From Allacma fusca (Eukaryota > Arthropoda > Collembola > Symphypleona > Sminthuridae), in the NCBI GenBank assembly GCA_947179485.1, contig OX359247.1:38540801-38604800 (forward strand): 64,000 nt of DNA, read 5' to 3'. Within the stretch, counting starts at the first letter, position 1. Every line of letters begins with the position of its first letter. The notes below the pieces were generated by a model, which was not told the DNA's origin, ran no database searches, and saw nothing but the letters and a program-made list of their open reading frames with translations. Positions 21,756 to 33,500 of this stretch are shown in pieces. Position numbers and translations under genes: made by a program.

Positions 21756-22653
21756 TGCAGGGTTGGTCATACCGATATAACGATAAGATATCATCGTTAA
21801 TATCGTTCAATTTGAAGGAACAATATATGTATGCTATGATAATTCTCGTATATTTCACGCCATATATCGTGCAATCTTATTATCGTTCTAATAAGGTAGG
21901 ATCATCCAAAATTGCGTACTGGGTCCATCTGAGGCATTTCATCCCTAGAAAGTGTTATCTGAACCAGAAGCAGTGGTCGGGACGGTTCAATTCAGTTCAG
22001 TAAAAACTAATTTAATTCATTTCAGTTCAAAATTTTGAATCAAATTGAATTGAACAGAATCGGAAACAACGGTTTCCGCAGATACACTTAAAGAATACGC
22101 TTTCTAGAAACGACAGCAGTATTTTCCAAGCGTACAACAGAAGGAAATTAAATTAAGGGTACAAGTCGTTACTTGTAGGATCTGGAGAGCTTGTAAGCGA
22201 TAAATTTTTTGCTGAAATATTTGGGTCAGAATGAATCGTTTGAACTTTAATTCAATAAAAACGATTCAGCTCAATTAAAAGTTATGAACTGAATCAATCG
22301 GTTCAGTTTCATCTTGAATTCAATCGAAAAAGTAGTGAATTGAATTGAACTGAACCGAAAATTTCCAATTCAGAATTGAATTGGTCCGAGCACTAGATGG
22401 AATGGTTAAACAGGCATTTGGAAAAGTGAACAAGTGAAACGGAAGCATAATTTCGGCTTAATTTTATTTCTTAGGTGACTTTGAATAAATTAAATACTTA
22501 TTGAATACTTTTTACTGCTTAATTTCAGTATGATTTAAATTTATATTGCGTATCGTTTTTATCGTTCTTCCATTTCGTTATCGGGATTATAATTTGTGAA
22601 CGATCACGACATGGACGATATTTCAAAAGTTGCCGATATGACCGACCCTACTG
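21756..22653. mobile_element. hAT-like element, GATATCG word array, with a nested insertion
   Basis: The left end reads cagggttggtcataccgata and the right end, inverted, reads tagggtcggtcatatcgg. Flanking octamers cattacct (21748-21755) and tattacct (22654-22661) agree at seven of eight positions. Subterminal words are ataacgataagatatcatcg at left and cgtatcgtttttatcg / cgttatcgggat at right. A second element of a different word type sits inside it at about 21971-22395. No transposase ORF. Confidence 0.6.
21971..22395. mobile_element. Nested hAT-like element, TTGAATTGAACTGAA word array
   Basis: Ends cagtggtcgggac at left and gtccgagcacta at right are imperfect inverted repeats of a common hAT terminus style. 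Inside, words such as ttcagttcaa and gaattgaactgaa fill both sides around a central unrelated stretch. I could not find a matching 8 bp duplication, so either an end is misplaced or the copy is old. Confidence 0.5.
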
Positions 22654-22858
22654 TATTACCTGCTCATCATTCACAAGTATCAATGACCAGTGAACAGATA
22701 ATTACTGATAAACGAATTTATAGGATGTCGATCTTTATTTTAATATACTTACAGTAATCTCCAGTTATGTAATCACATATTTAGCAAACGTGAATGTGTA
22801 ACAATCAGGTTTAATTAAATGATCTGATAATAATTTGGGAAATGCATTTCCTTACCTC

Positions 22859-23083
22859 TGATAGTGACCGGGTTTCGGTTACTAGCGAACCTAACCTAAA
22901 AATAGGAGAAATATCCGAAGCCGAGAAATGGATGGAAAAATAAAGAGGAGCGTGCTCCGACGCGACTGTCCTGCTTGCTGTCCCGATAACGACTCCCCTC
23001 TCTTTATTAACGTCGACTCGCGGAGGAGCTGTGAGCCGGGGCTCATACACATATTACAATAGTGAGGGGAGCCAACCCTCACA
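22859..23083 (-). repeat. LTR of the 14.4 kb element (3' LTR in element orientation)
   Basis: 225 bp, nearly identical to 36994-37218. Preceded by cctc (22855-22858), the left half of the target duplication. The polypurine tract (gtggggggaga on the minus strand) adjoins it on the inner side. Confidence 0.92.
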
Positions 23084-23448
23084 TCTCCCCCCACCACTTT
23101 CACTGTCCCAGTGAAAGCTCGGAGGGGAAAGTGTGGGGAAGGCTAAACAAAAAATAATGCATTACTGGGCGCAAGCCAAAATAAAATGTGAACAAAATAT
23201 AATACATAGTTAGAAATAATAGTTATACATATCGGCAGAATCCTCAGACCTATAATCACAGCACACAAATTAAATATTATGCACAGACAATGCCTTGATC
23301 CCTCAAAACAACAAAAAAAATAACTCGGAAAAATGTTGTGAAGTCCGGCGATTATTCGGGGTTAGATGCAACGCAGGCGTCCGTCCAAGGAGCTAAAAAG
23401 AGGTCAAAATAACTCTCCGAGTCCCGGCCCGGGTAAAGAGGACAATCC

Positions 23449-24639
23449 TCACCGCGATGAGCAGCCGTTGGATCCCGGCAACGGTAACAACCAGGGTGAG
23501 CACGAAGGTAGTGCTGACCGCGGCACACGACGTAAGTGGCGGAGTAAAAACCGCAGACCGGGGTGGTGCGGAATACTCTGCTGGGGAGAGCCCGGCGGTC
23601 CCAGCCGTAAATTACCTGTTTGGTCCCAGAAAGGCGCAATGGTGGTGGGTTTAGTAGGGCCATGATTACAGCCTCGAATACGATCCCGGAGCTGGTGAAG
23701 AAATTTCCTTATAGCAGGGACCTCCCCGAAGATACGTATTATGCGGACAGTAGTACCCGCGATTTTGGGGTCCAAAATAGCCGTGACCTTACTTGGGGCG
23801 GCGAAGGCTGAGAGAGCGTCTTGACGATGCCCCGCCGGAGGAAAAGCTGCGTCCAGGTCGTCATGGCTGAAAACGTAAGCAGTGTAAACCGGCTGAAGCG
23901 TGACAGTGTCAGCCGTCGGTGGGCAAAATCCTCGACGCGTGTCATAGGTCCAGACCCCCCACTTCTGTATATCCGGAGCCGATGGTTTGGGAACAACCGG
24001 GCTTGACGGCTGGACGGGAGCAGGCAAAATGATTATAGATGGCTTGCCAGTAAATTCCGGCGACGGAGCAGAGGCTGGATCCGGCGGCGGAGCAGTGGTT
24101 GGATCCTGTGACGGAGCAGTGACTGGATCCTGTGACGGAGCAGTGACTGGATCCTGTGACGGAGCAGTGACTGGATCCTGTGACGGAGCAGTGACTGGGT
24201 CCGGGTGATGTCCAGTGGAGGGACCGGCGACGACCGTGGATGCATAGAGAGATTCACTTGCCTCTAGACTCGCAGAGGTCGCTCGGTGACGTTGATGGAC
24301 GGCCCGATCCAAATTGAGGGACAATAAGTCGACAAGGGCCGTTAGGTGCTCAAGGATTATGAAGTCCGGATCCGACACGAGATCAGGTAAGAGAACCAGA
24401 TCGGCGATAATCGCATGAGCAATATGAACATTAGAACTGCGTGACCGGATTGGGTCCGCGAAGGCCAGAATCGGATGTGAAGGTACGTAACGGAAGATCC
24501 CCGTCCGGAGGAAACGGAGGCGTTCCCAGGCGTAGTCCATGTCATCAGACTGGAGTCCACTAAGGACCTCGCGGGCTGTCGTCAGCATTGTATTTACATA
24601 GCCGGGATCCACAGAGCGGGAAGATGAAGCCCCCGCCAT
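23449..24639 (-). CDS. Post-pol ORF of the Gypsy-type fossil, repeat-containing, 396 aa (not recognised)
   Basis: An open frame within the tail of the 14.4 kb element. The N-terminal third (MAGASSSRSVDPGYVNTMLT onward) is probably helical. The middle carries a tandem DPVTAPSQ octapeptide from 24 bp DNA repeats. The C-terminal part is basic and Arg-rich. I recognise no envelope or other standard domain. It could be an element-encoded accessory or nucleic-acid-binding protein. Confidence 0.5.
   Translation of the reverse strand: MAGASSSRSVDPGYVNTMLTTAREVLSGLQSDDMDYAWERLRFLRTGIFRYVPSHPILAFADPIRSRSSNVHIAHAIIADLVLLPDLVSDPDFIILEHLTALVDLLSLNLDRAVHQRHRATSASLEASESLYASTVVAGPSTGHHPDPVTAPSQDPVTAPSQDPVTAPSQDPVTAPSQDPTTAPPPDPASAPSPEFTGKPSIIILPAPVQPSSPVVPKPSAPDIQKWGVWTYDTRRGFCPPTADTVTLQPVYTAYVFSHDDLDAAFPPAGHRQDALSAFAAPSKVTAILDPKIAGTTVRIIRIFGEVPAIRKFLHQLRDRIRGCNHGPTKPTTIAPFWDQTGNLRLGPPGSPQQSIPHHPGLRFLLRHLRRVPRSALPSCSPWLLPLPGSNGCSSR
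24059..24200. repeat. 24 bp tandem repeat inside the post-pol ORF
   Basis: About six copies of a 24 bp unit (ggatcctgtgacggagcagt plus four bases). The outer two are diverged and the inner four nearly identical. In the minus-strand frame it encodes the DPVTAPSQ octapeptide. Confidence 0.85.
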
Positions 24640-25460
24640 TACCTAAAGGAATAAAAAAAAATAGATATATAATTATGACAGTCGCAGGAAGGCCGGACAT
24701 TTTTAAACACACAATGCACACCCAAATTTCATCACTGACCGTCCTTTAGGTTAAAGAAAATATATATATTGATGCACACTTACAACGCCGGTTGTTAATT
24801 AAAAAATTCGGGAACTGACAAGAAAAGAACCTGAAATACGTCGGTATTGGAAATTGTGTGAAGGAATGAAGGAAGTGAGCGACTGGGGTGATGGAAGTTG
24901 CATACGTGAATGATGGAGCACGGTAGATACGTAGTGCGTGGAGGTAGGAGGAAAGGTGGAGGAGCACGAACGACTAAAAATCGTTCCGTGTAGTGGCCCT
25001 CATATACTGTGCACTAAGCAAATAGGCGACCACCGTGTTATAAGGATACGACGCCACATCAGTCGTGTGAGATAGCCGACACTCACTGTAGTCGTGCAAA
25101 CTGTTACATACGTATATCCCTGACTTGAACGAATGAGAGTAACCGGATGCAAGGGCTTATGTATATGGTAAAGAAAGGTACCGAACCGAAATTACTGAGG
25201 CGATTACCTTTGCATTACAAAGTTTTAATGGTCTCGAATGAATGGATATATTACGATTAAACAATAGGAGTGAAGTACGTAGCGGGTTCGGCCTGCACTT
25301 GCTAGGTGGCGGACGAAAGGCATAGGAAATCACTTAACAACCCCCTCTATTATAGAGGGGAAAAAAATGTTGTATAATAATATAACACACTCCAAAAAAA
25401 AATTAACTGTGAGGAGGAAAGTGAGAGAGCAAAAAAGAGAAAGAAAAATGAATGTATATA

Positions 25461-25844
25461 TTATTGGAGAGACGGCAAGGTAACGCAGGGATTTTCCGCA
25501 GCCGTTAACGAGGCGGGAGTCTCCTCACGTGCCACTTGATCCGCCGGTGCTTTTTTAACGGGAAAATGCTTGATCCCCAAATGTGCAAAGAGCGCGATGG
25601 TCTCGTCGTAATTGTCGGGGGGAATGGAGACGTTGCCGTGATACACAAATTGCCAGAACAAATTTAGAGTTTCTGGGGAACAGGCGGGCCATTCTATTGC
25701 ATAGGCGTCGGGGTGTGTTGATGGTGTGGTTTTCGCCAATTTTGCATGGAGTAATGGAGATTGGGCGACCAGCACCAACCGGTGAAATTGTTTTGAATAA
25801 CCGCCTTGTACTGTGATAGTGACTTCAGGGACCGTATTTCCCAT
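25461..25844 (-). CDS. Post-pol ORF of the Gypsy-type fossil, possible BTB/POZ-like domain, 127 aa
   Basis: Residues about 8-95 read like a BTB/POZ fold: a hydrophobic strand, then HRLVLVAQSPLLHAKL (compare the family's 'H+xvLaacSxyF' helix), a W/C spacer, then LNLFWQFVYHGNVSI and NYDETIALFAHLGI, which match the BTB 'lLefiYtGxl ... nv.ell.lAdlL' pattern. BTB domains mediate protein dimerisation; their presence in a retrotransposon would be unusual. The assignment is by eye and rests on pattern only. It lies inside the element, downstream of pol and next to a CCHC-bearing ORF. Confidence 0.45.
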   Translation of the reverse strand: MGNTVPEVTITVQGGYSKQFHRLVLVAQSPLLHAKLAKTTPSTHPDAYAIEWPACSPETLNLFWQFVYHGNVSIPPDNYDETIALFAHLGIKHFPVKKAPADQVAREETPASLTAAENPCVTLPSLQ

Positions 25845-25931
25845 GAGGGTGAAAAAATCTGCGGATAATCTGTTGGAAGATCCAGGATTTGGCTCGGTTT
25901 CGGGAATGGATTCAAGAACGGTGATTTCCCT

Positions 25932-26549
25932 TTATGGGGTAGCCGGATCGGATTTTTCCGAGAGAAATTTTTCGGTCCGGAACACAAGATGTTGAAGACG
26001 GGACAGACGGTCCTGCATGGTGTTCATTGCCAGATTGTTGGCGGGGGCCGCCGAGCAGTCATCCTCTATGTGGCTGGAAGAAGCACAATGAAAACAGAAT
26101 AGCGCGGGAAGATCACGTTTTTTCAGCGTGAGAACCCGCGTTAGTACCACAAAACGGGGCCATCCGGCTTTACCGAGGTGATTTCGAAGAATATCGAGAT
26201 CCGTCAAAATTTCGGCAGTAGTGTAGGATGGGTCAGTGGGAAGATCCACGCGAACATCCATGACACGGACATCGAATCGGATGTTAGAATCGGTGTCGAG
26301 TAACCGGAGGTAAAGTCCCATCCATTCCTCTCTGTATACCTGCAGGAGGAGACCGGAGGGACAAATAGTTGTTAGGTGATGTTGGACCGAATGAAGGAGG
26401 TCGGAGCACGCCGAGGGACACTGGGGATCAGCTCTGGCGAGATAGTGCGGATGAGTTTGAATCCGGGCAAATATTTTGCGCTGTAGGATCGCATCGCAGA
26501 GCCGAGAGGGGAGTACAGGGGTGCCCCTCCAAAGTACTTGTTGAGCCAT
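25932..26549 (-). CDS. Post-pol ORF of the Gypsy-type fossil with a CCHC knuckle, 205 aa
   Basis: The ORF begins MAQQVLWRGTPVLPSRLCDA and contains CFHCASSSHIEDDC at about residues 150-165. This fits the C-x2-C-x4-H-x4-C zinc-knuckle spacing of retroviral nucleocapsids and is additional to the knuckle in the element's gag region. The rest is not recognised. A second, gag-like nucleic-acid-binding protein is a possible reading. Confidence 0.5.
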   Translation of the reverse strand: MAQQVLWRGTPVLPSRLCDAILQRKIFARIQTHPHYLARADPQCPSACSDLLHSVQHHLTTICPSGLLLQVYREEWMGLYLRLLDTDSNIRFDVRVMDVRVDLPTDPSYTTAEILTDLDILRNHLGKAGWPRFVVLTRVLTLKKRDLPALFCFHCASSSHIEDDCSAAPANNLAMNTMQDRLSRLQHLVFRTEKFLSEKSDPATP

Positions 26550-28285
26550 ACTAATTTAAAATATTACGGGGGACTTAGAATGAACCTCGTATTTTAATTA
26601 AACCAGGCAAAGTCCGGCCACTACTAAATTAACAAAAGTATCCTTAGTAGGGGTCATGGAGCCCCAAAATCACCTCCGACCGGCAAAAATAAACTAAAAA
26701 GAGTAAATACTTACTTGGCGGACTTGGTATGAGAAAGTTTCAGGAAAGAGCCAAGGAGAAGAGTCCGAAGGGAACAGAGTGGCAGTAGTTAACTTTCGTG
26801 GAGAGAAGAATGGGAGACAACCACAAGGTAGCTCAGGTAAGTTTGGAATGAATTTTAAAAATGGATGGAAGGGTCCAGGAGGACCAGACTTGTGAAATAA
26901 TTTGCGTAGGTGATTTCCTGGTAGGAAATTATTCAAATATGAATATCCTACGATAGGTAAGGACATTGTGTGAGTGCCTTAGGATTTAGGTTTTAGAGAT
27001 AAACGGTCCGTACAAAAGGTTTGATGACCGGCCTTATCTGGTAAGGTTGAAGTGGTAAGTTATATTGAAATCGGAAAGGAATTTCCCGATTGGACCCATT
27101 GAGTTTTAGTGGGCTCCTGTATTTTTAGGTAAATTAGTGGCGGCGATAGCCACAAAAAGGTATTCAAATGTTAATAAAAATTAAATTGTAGTAAGGAATG
27201 TGGTCGTTCCTCTCCCTCCCCCTAACTGTATGGACGGTTCTACCGTCACACTATTCAGGACTCCAATGTATTGAAGGTCAAGGTGAAGAAAGGAGAAGCC
27301 CCACCAAAGATAAATCCCCGAAAGGAAGGGAAGGATGACGCCGCACGCCGTATGACATGGCGGGGGCCATTAATGGTCTACCTATACGGGAGGCCGGAGG
27401 ATAGAATCCGGCCATTCGTAGGAGTGTACCTGTATGTGTATGTACAAAAAAAATGTATGTAAATGAATATACACGTATTGTATAGTGTATAATGTGTATG
27501 GGGGCTATAGAGGAGCCCTAAATATGTGGAGTCTTGTGCTCTTTTAGGTTAAAGATTTAAGTATCTTAATTATATGTAAAGAATAAAGCGACCGCCTAGC
27601 AAGGAGGGGCCAATCCAGACGTGGGGATATATGTTAATAATGTAAAAGGGAAATATATACAGCAGGCACTCTCGTTCGAATCGTGTATAGTCCCGGTGTT
27701 TGCCCGTGCCATTTATGTGAAATGAGGGACTAAAAAAATGACCTTTAAGCCTGTAGGCCGTGGGAGGTAAACTTAAGCAGCGGGGACGTATCGAGGACGG
27801 TCGACCAGCGTGCCACTTTACAACACAGTCGCTCGCTCGAGTTAAGATCGGAGGGGACGTGTGTAAGGAGGTATAAGGGAATAAGGTATATAATTATAAT
27901 ACTAAAAAAAATAAAACCTTACAGATGATTCCCGATACACGAAATGAAGTTCTGAAGATTATTTACGACCCGGCTGAAGCCTTTCTGGGGGCTTCCGGTT
28001 CCGACTCGGATATCTCCTGCTTTCAGGAGGACGAATATCAGATGACCCCGGGCTTTGCGAAAAGGATTTTTTCGCAAAGCGAGGCTTTTCGGGGCGGTAC
28101 TGTTGTCCAACCAAAATCCTCCGTTTCCGTATGAGCCACTTGGCCCGTAATTGCTGATTCTTGAGGCACCCTCTTTGTTGGGGTTGTGCTCTTCAGTCCT
28201 GGCAATTTAGATGGGCGAGGAAGCTCCTCATGAGGACCCTTTACAGATACTCTGTGAGCGACCGGGGGCACCGGCAAGGTTCTCG

Positions 28286-30091
28286 TTACCTCGGGGGCGG
28301 TATTTCCGCCAACAACTTGGGCGCCTTTTTTTTGATGGGGAGCAGGGGCCTCCCTGGAAAGTGTACTACGGGTGACACACCCAATCTGGTCGGTGGCACC
28401 GACGATAATTTTTCGGGAACACCCGAACCTCCCCCTGTGGCGGGGATGAGTGCGTCCCGCACATTTGGAGCACCGATGGGTCCGTCGGTGGGAATACCTG
28501 TCGGAATAAACAAAGAAGTACCCGAGTTAGATTTTTTTAGAGATAATGGAGCCAGACCTGCAGGATTTACAGATTTTCGAGGTCTCAAGAATGGATTGAC
28601 GAGTGGGATGTCGCCTATGGTGACACGCCCACTCGTCAGCGAGTCGCCGGAGTGGGTATGGGAAAGAAAAGAAATGTTAGAAATGGGAATTTTAGACGGG
28701 GTGCGGGGAGCCTCCTGAGGAGACCGGAATAAATCCAAAATAGCATGACCCGGACGTGAAGTAGGATCCCTAAATTTTCCAACATGAGGAATTTCTTGTG
28801 ATGACGTATACCCATGACTTTTAACAATCTCCGCAAAGGAGCGTTGAGATACATTACCCATACCGGGGTCGGTAACTTCACCAACCGCTGTGGATGACGC
28901 AGCCGAGTCTGCGGTTGACGTGGCCTTGCGGTCACGTTTCCGTAATTTCTTTTTTTGCTTTTGTATGGCGACGGAATCCCGAGCGGAGTGTAAGCGGGAT
29001 GGTGTCGGCTTTACCGTAGACTCGGAAGATGGTGGAGTTATGACTGTCCGTGGATTCGGTGGCAGCCGGTACGGTGAGTAGTCCATCCGAGGCGGGGTCA
29101 ACGGTGACTGCTGTTGACCTGCGGGAGTAAAAATTAAAGGTGGATTAATTATTTCCTGAGGGCTCGATCGCCGCACGGGACTTTTATCCTCGGCAGGGGT
29201 AATCGGAGACTCCTGTAAAGAAGAGAGGTCATGAACATTAGTGTTTTGTTCAGAATGAGACTTTGACAAGTTATGTGTGGATGAGTGAAATACTCGAGAG
29301 GGTATTATCTCGGAGGATTAGAGATGCCCAGACAGACCATGTGATGCGGTGAACATTTCGGAGCTTACTTGAGTCTCCAAAATGTTCGAAGGCATGTCAG
29401 GTGAGCGTGCCGGAGGCGATCTCCGGGAATTTCCGTGTGAGGTAAATTCAAAGGGTTGAAGACATACCGACGGGACGGGTGCAACCTGCTCGAGTTGTTT
29501 AAGAACAACCTCACACTCAGTCGGGCCTGTGGGTATAATGTTGTAATCAATACTCGCAGGAAATGGATAGTCATTTGTAGAGACAGTGGGAGTGGGGCCC
29601 GGTTGATTGGGGTCAGCGAAGTAAAGTTCTTCGGCACTCCGGTTAAAAACCCGAGGGATATAATTGACTGGCTTATAACTAATACGCCCAGGAGTCACGG
29701 ACCTGACCGGAGGCTTTGCCGCCGTGGCACCGGGAAATGGCGGAGCCATAATATTTTGGTCACAGGTAGCGGAGACATTGGAAAAGCAAAAGGGTGTCGT
29801 GTCAGTTGTAAGAGGGGTAACTCGAACCTGAGGAGCGGATTTTACGGGAAATCCTAACGGAGAGTTGGGCGATAAAGACGGAGGCAGTTCCGCACGGCCG
29901 TTCCGGTTATCACCGAAATAAAAGTTTTCTACCGGGATTGACTCGTCTATCAACTGTGGAGCATTGGTGGGGCTACGGATGTTGGTTTCCTCAGTCCGCT
30001 CAACAACAGTGGTTGGAGACGGTAGGTTGGGGGTAGCCGAGGGAAGTGAGTCGCCCACCTGCAGAAAAGAATTAGGCGGCCCTCCGAGCAT
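28286..30091 (-). other. Post-pol Pro/Ser/Thr-rich coding region of the Gypsy-type fossil
   Basis: Long minus-strand open frames (28286-29269 and 29318-30091) follow the integrase. They are dominated by Pro, Ser and Thr with patches such as SPLTPPRMDYSPYRLPPNP and a basic run KQKKKLRKRDRK. Low complexity and the absence of a transmembrane segment argue against a classical envelope. They are probably disordered accessory proteins of the element; the function is unknown. Confidence 0.5.
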
Positions 30092-30599
30092 ATTATAGAA
30101 ATGAGTGATGTTGTATACAGGTGTAGGATTACCTGTAGGAATTGGTATGGGATTAATAGTAGGAGGGGTCTCAACCGTTCCTGATTCCCGTCTCGAACGC
30201 AGGCGAGTGACGATCGGAGAGCGAACAGTATCCGCGCCTGTCGAGTGAGGAGGTAAATAGTCACCCTCGGAAGAGTGGTGGGTTAAGTCCCCTGACGGGG
30301 TACCTGAACCTGCAGAGCTCCGGGTACTATTATAAAAAGTACGAGACCGGATTGGTGAGTCGCATCCAGAGTCCTGGCTGTCCCCGTATTGGGAAATGAC
30401 GTCCTTAACAACAGGTGCATACTGGGGTGGTTCCCGGATAATAGTACGCTCGGATGATTTGGGAGGATGGAACTCGGCCAGAGTTTTGTGTACGAATATA
30501 GCATCATATTGACCTTGCCAAGCGACCGGAGGAAGGTACGGCTTCAGCCGATGAGAGTGGACATTTCGCTGAATGTGAGCCCGACGGTTGTTTCCCCGT

Positions 30600-33500
30600 T
30601 AAGCCACCGAGAAAGACGTTTCGCCACGTACCTTGACAATCTGGTAGGGGCCAATCCAACGGAGGTCAAGCCCCGAGGCTGTGGCATCCTGTACCCAGAC
30701 CAACTGACCTAAAGAAAAATTATTTAAAGGTCGATTAACATTAAATTTTTTCGCTCGCTGTTCCTGAGACTTGGTAGTGTTCAGGTTAGCTCGGAAAACG
30801 CGATCCCTTCTAGTGGTTTCGAGCTGGGATGGTGAGTTCGGGGAGTCAATAGTAATGACTGGTGTCAGTAAATCCAACTGGGTTTTTGGTTGGACGGCGT
30901 AGACAAGACTGAAGGGAGTATATTGGGTGACGGCATGAACATGCATATTGTGGCTTTTACAAGCTTTTCCCAAATGCTCATCCCAGTCATCCCGGTGGTA
31001 GGCAACATATTTTTTTAAGTACCTCTTAATTTCCAAATTATTACGCTCAACATTCCCGTTTGATTCGGGATGGTGAGGCATTATCCGGATGTGCTGGACG
31101 CCTTTCTTTTTTAAATAATCGGTAAACACCTTACCGGTAAAATGAGGACCGTTGTCTGAGACAATTTGGGGACCACTCCAATCTGCTCAAAGATCAATTT
31201 TTTGAGCAATCGTACGGAGTCCTCCGCGGTTGCTGTAGGAGTGGCCGCCGCCCATGCGAACCTACTGGTGTGGTCGATTGCCACGAAAATGTACCGATTA
31301 CCTGACCTGGACGTAATGAGGGGCCCAGCGTAGTCGATAGCTACCCGAGTAAAAATATTGTCCGGAGGTGGGACAATTTTCATGTGTCCATGAGGTTTTG
31401 TTGTACGGGGATTTCCAGCCTGGCAGGTGGTACATCCCTTAATATATTCCAAGATGTCCTCTTTCATTCGACGCCAGTAATAGCGTCGGTAGAGCTTCTG
31501 GTAGGTCTTGTATAGACCCACGTGACCTCCATCCAGTCCGTCATCATGAGCCAACTTGAGGATAGGTCCCCGAAGCGTCGGTGGGATGACGAGTTTATAA
31601 GGCTCGCAAGAGGAATTATCTATGCGGAACAAAAGATTAGAGATTAGAGCAAATTGTTTGGAAAATTTATTACCCTGGAGTCCATCATTTTGACCATTAA
31701 GTTGGAGATCGTTAATAAAAGCTTTTAGGGCGGCGTCCTTGTGTTGGTGCTCAACGAAAGCCTCTACATTGCCACCGAGGACCGCCTGAATTACAGGTTC
31801 GTCCTCCGTGATTTGGTGACGGGTTAAATATGGGACTGGGAGTGTAAGCGACCGAATCGGATAGCGTGAGAGACAATCTGCGTGAGGAATCTGTTTCCCA
31901 GGCACGTGAATGATGTTCCTCTCTTGCTGCGCCAAAAAGAGCTGCCACCGAGCAATACGGGAGTGAGGGTCCTTCATTGTACACAGGGATGTCAGCGCTG
32001 CGTTGTCGGTCCGCACTTGGACCCGTCGTCCATAAACATAGGGGCGGAATACCTGAAAAGCATTCACAATGGCAAGACATTCCTTTTCGGGGTTGGAATA
32101 ATTTAATTCAGCCCCTTTTAACAGTCGAGATGTGAAAGCAATGGGCTTCCAGAGTTTACCATCTCTGGATTGTTCGCAAGCCCCGCCAATTCGGTAATAA
32201 CTTGCATCGGTTACCAAACGGATCTCGGCCTCGGGGTCGAAGAAATCCAGGACGGGGGTGGATGTCATGGCAGTTTTTAAGGATTGGAAGGCCTCCTCCT
32301 CTTCAGGACCCCAATGAAATGGGACTTCCTTCCGTGTAAGGGCGTGGAGGGCCTTAGCCTTGCCGGCAAAATCCTTAACAAAATTTCTGTAATAGTTACA
32401 GAATCTGATGAAAGACTGAACATCCTTCAGGTTCTTGGGGCTGGGAAAGTTGGAGACCGCCTGGATTTTTGCAGGGTCCGGCCGGGTGCCTTCCCAACTG
32501 ATCACGTGTCCTAAAAAATGTAATTCCTGATACCCGAAAAAACATTTCTTTAATTTAAATGTTAAATTAAAAGAGGATGCACGGTGCATCACTAGTCGGA
32601 AACGTGTGAGGAGTTCCTCGAAGGTTTTCGCAAAAATCAAGACATCATCAATATAGATGAGGCAAATAGTATTTTTAAGGTCACCCAAAATCACATCCAT
32701 CATGGCCTGGAATTCCGCGGGGGAATTTTTGTAACCGAATGGAAGTCGGTTATAACAAAATTTCCCCTTCGGGGTGGAGAAAGCAGTCTTAATTTTTCTT
32801 TCCTCCGAGAGTTCCATTTGAAGGAAACCGGAGAGGGAATCCAATGTGATGAAATATTGGGAACCTGCGAGGTGGTCCAAGCAGTCATCGATGCGTGGGA
32901 TGGGATAGGTGTTCTGTTCCACCTTGCTGTTAAGCTCACGCATATCGACGCAAACCCGATGTTGGGCAACTCCGGAGTCGTCCGGTTTTTTAGAAACCAC
33001 GATGACTGGGGAGTTATAGGGGGAAACACAGGGCCTAATTACCCCTAGTTTCAGGTTTCGAGCAACATGCTCCTCCAAAATTTGTCGCTCGGTATGGGCC
33101 AGACGGTACGAGTATTTATGGAATGGTTTACTATCCCCGGTGTTGATCACTACCGGAGGGTAGTGAACCACTCCCAACTCGTCGTCAGAGCGGGCGAAAT
33201 TTGGGAGATAGGAATTTATAATTCCAAGGAGGGCATACCTCTGATGACAGGTAAGATTAGCCCCTAAGTGAACCTCCTCTTCCTTGAAAGGAAGTTTGAA
33301 GGGAGTGACCTCTGGATCAGGGAAACGAGTAGGGTTAGAGGTATTAAGGATCTCGGTACCTGTAAAGGGCTCGATTTTCCCGATATATCGAACTGAGGGA
33401 ACATAAATAGGGTAAGGGTTGCGGTTTACGACCGCAATTTGAGCCTTACCGTTATTCAACCGTAAAATGGAACGTTTAAATAAAAATCCCTTATCCGGGT

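Noticed and set aside
23987-24208. Plus-strand frame with repeated CDGAVTGS peptides
   Set aside because: It is the antisense shadow of the 24 bp repeat in the minus-strand ORF of the LTR element.
28161-28718. 185-codon plus-strand frame inside the 14.4 kb element
   Set aside because: It lies antisense to the Pro/Ser-rich element ORF and shows no recognisable feature.
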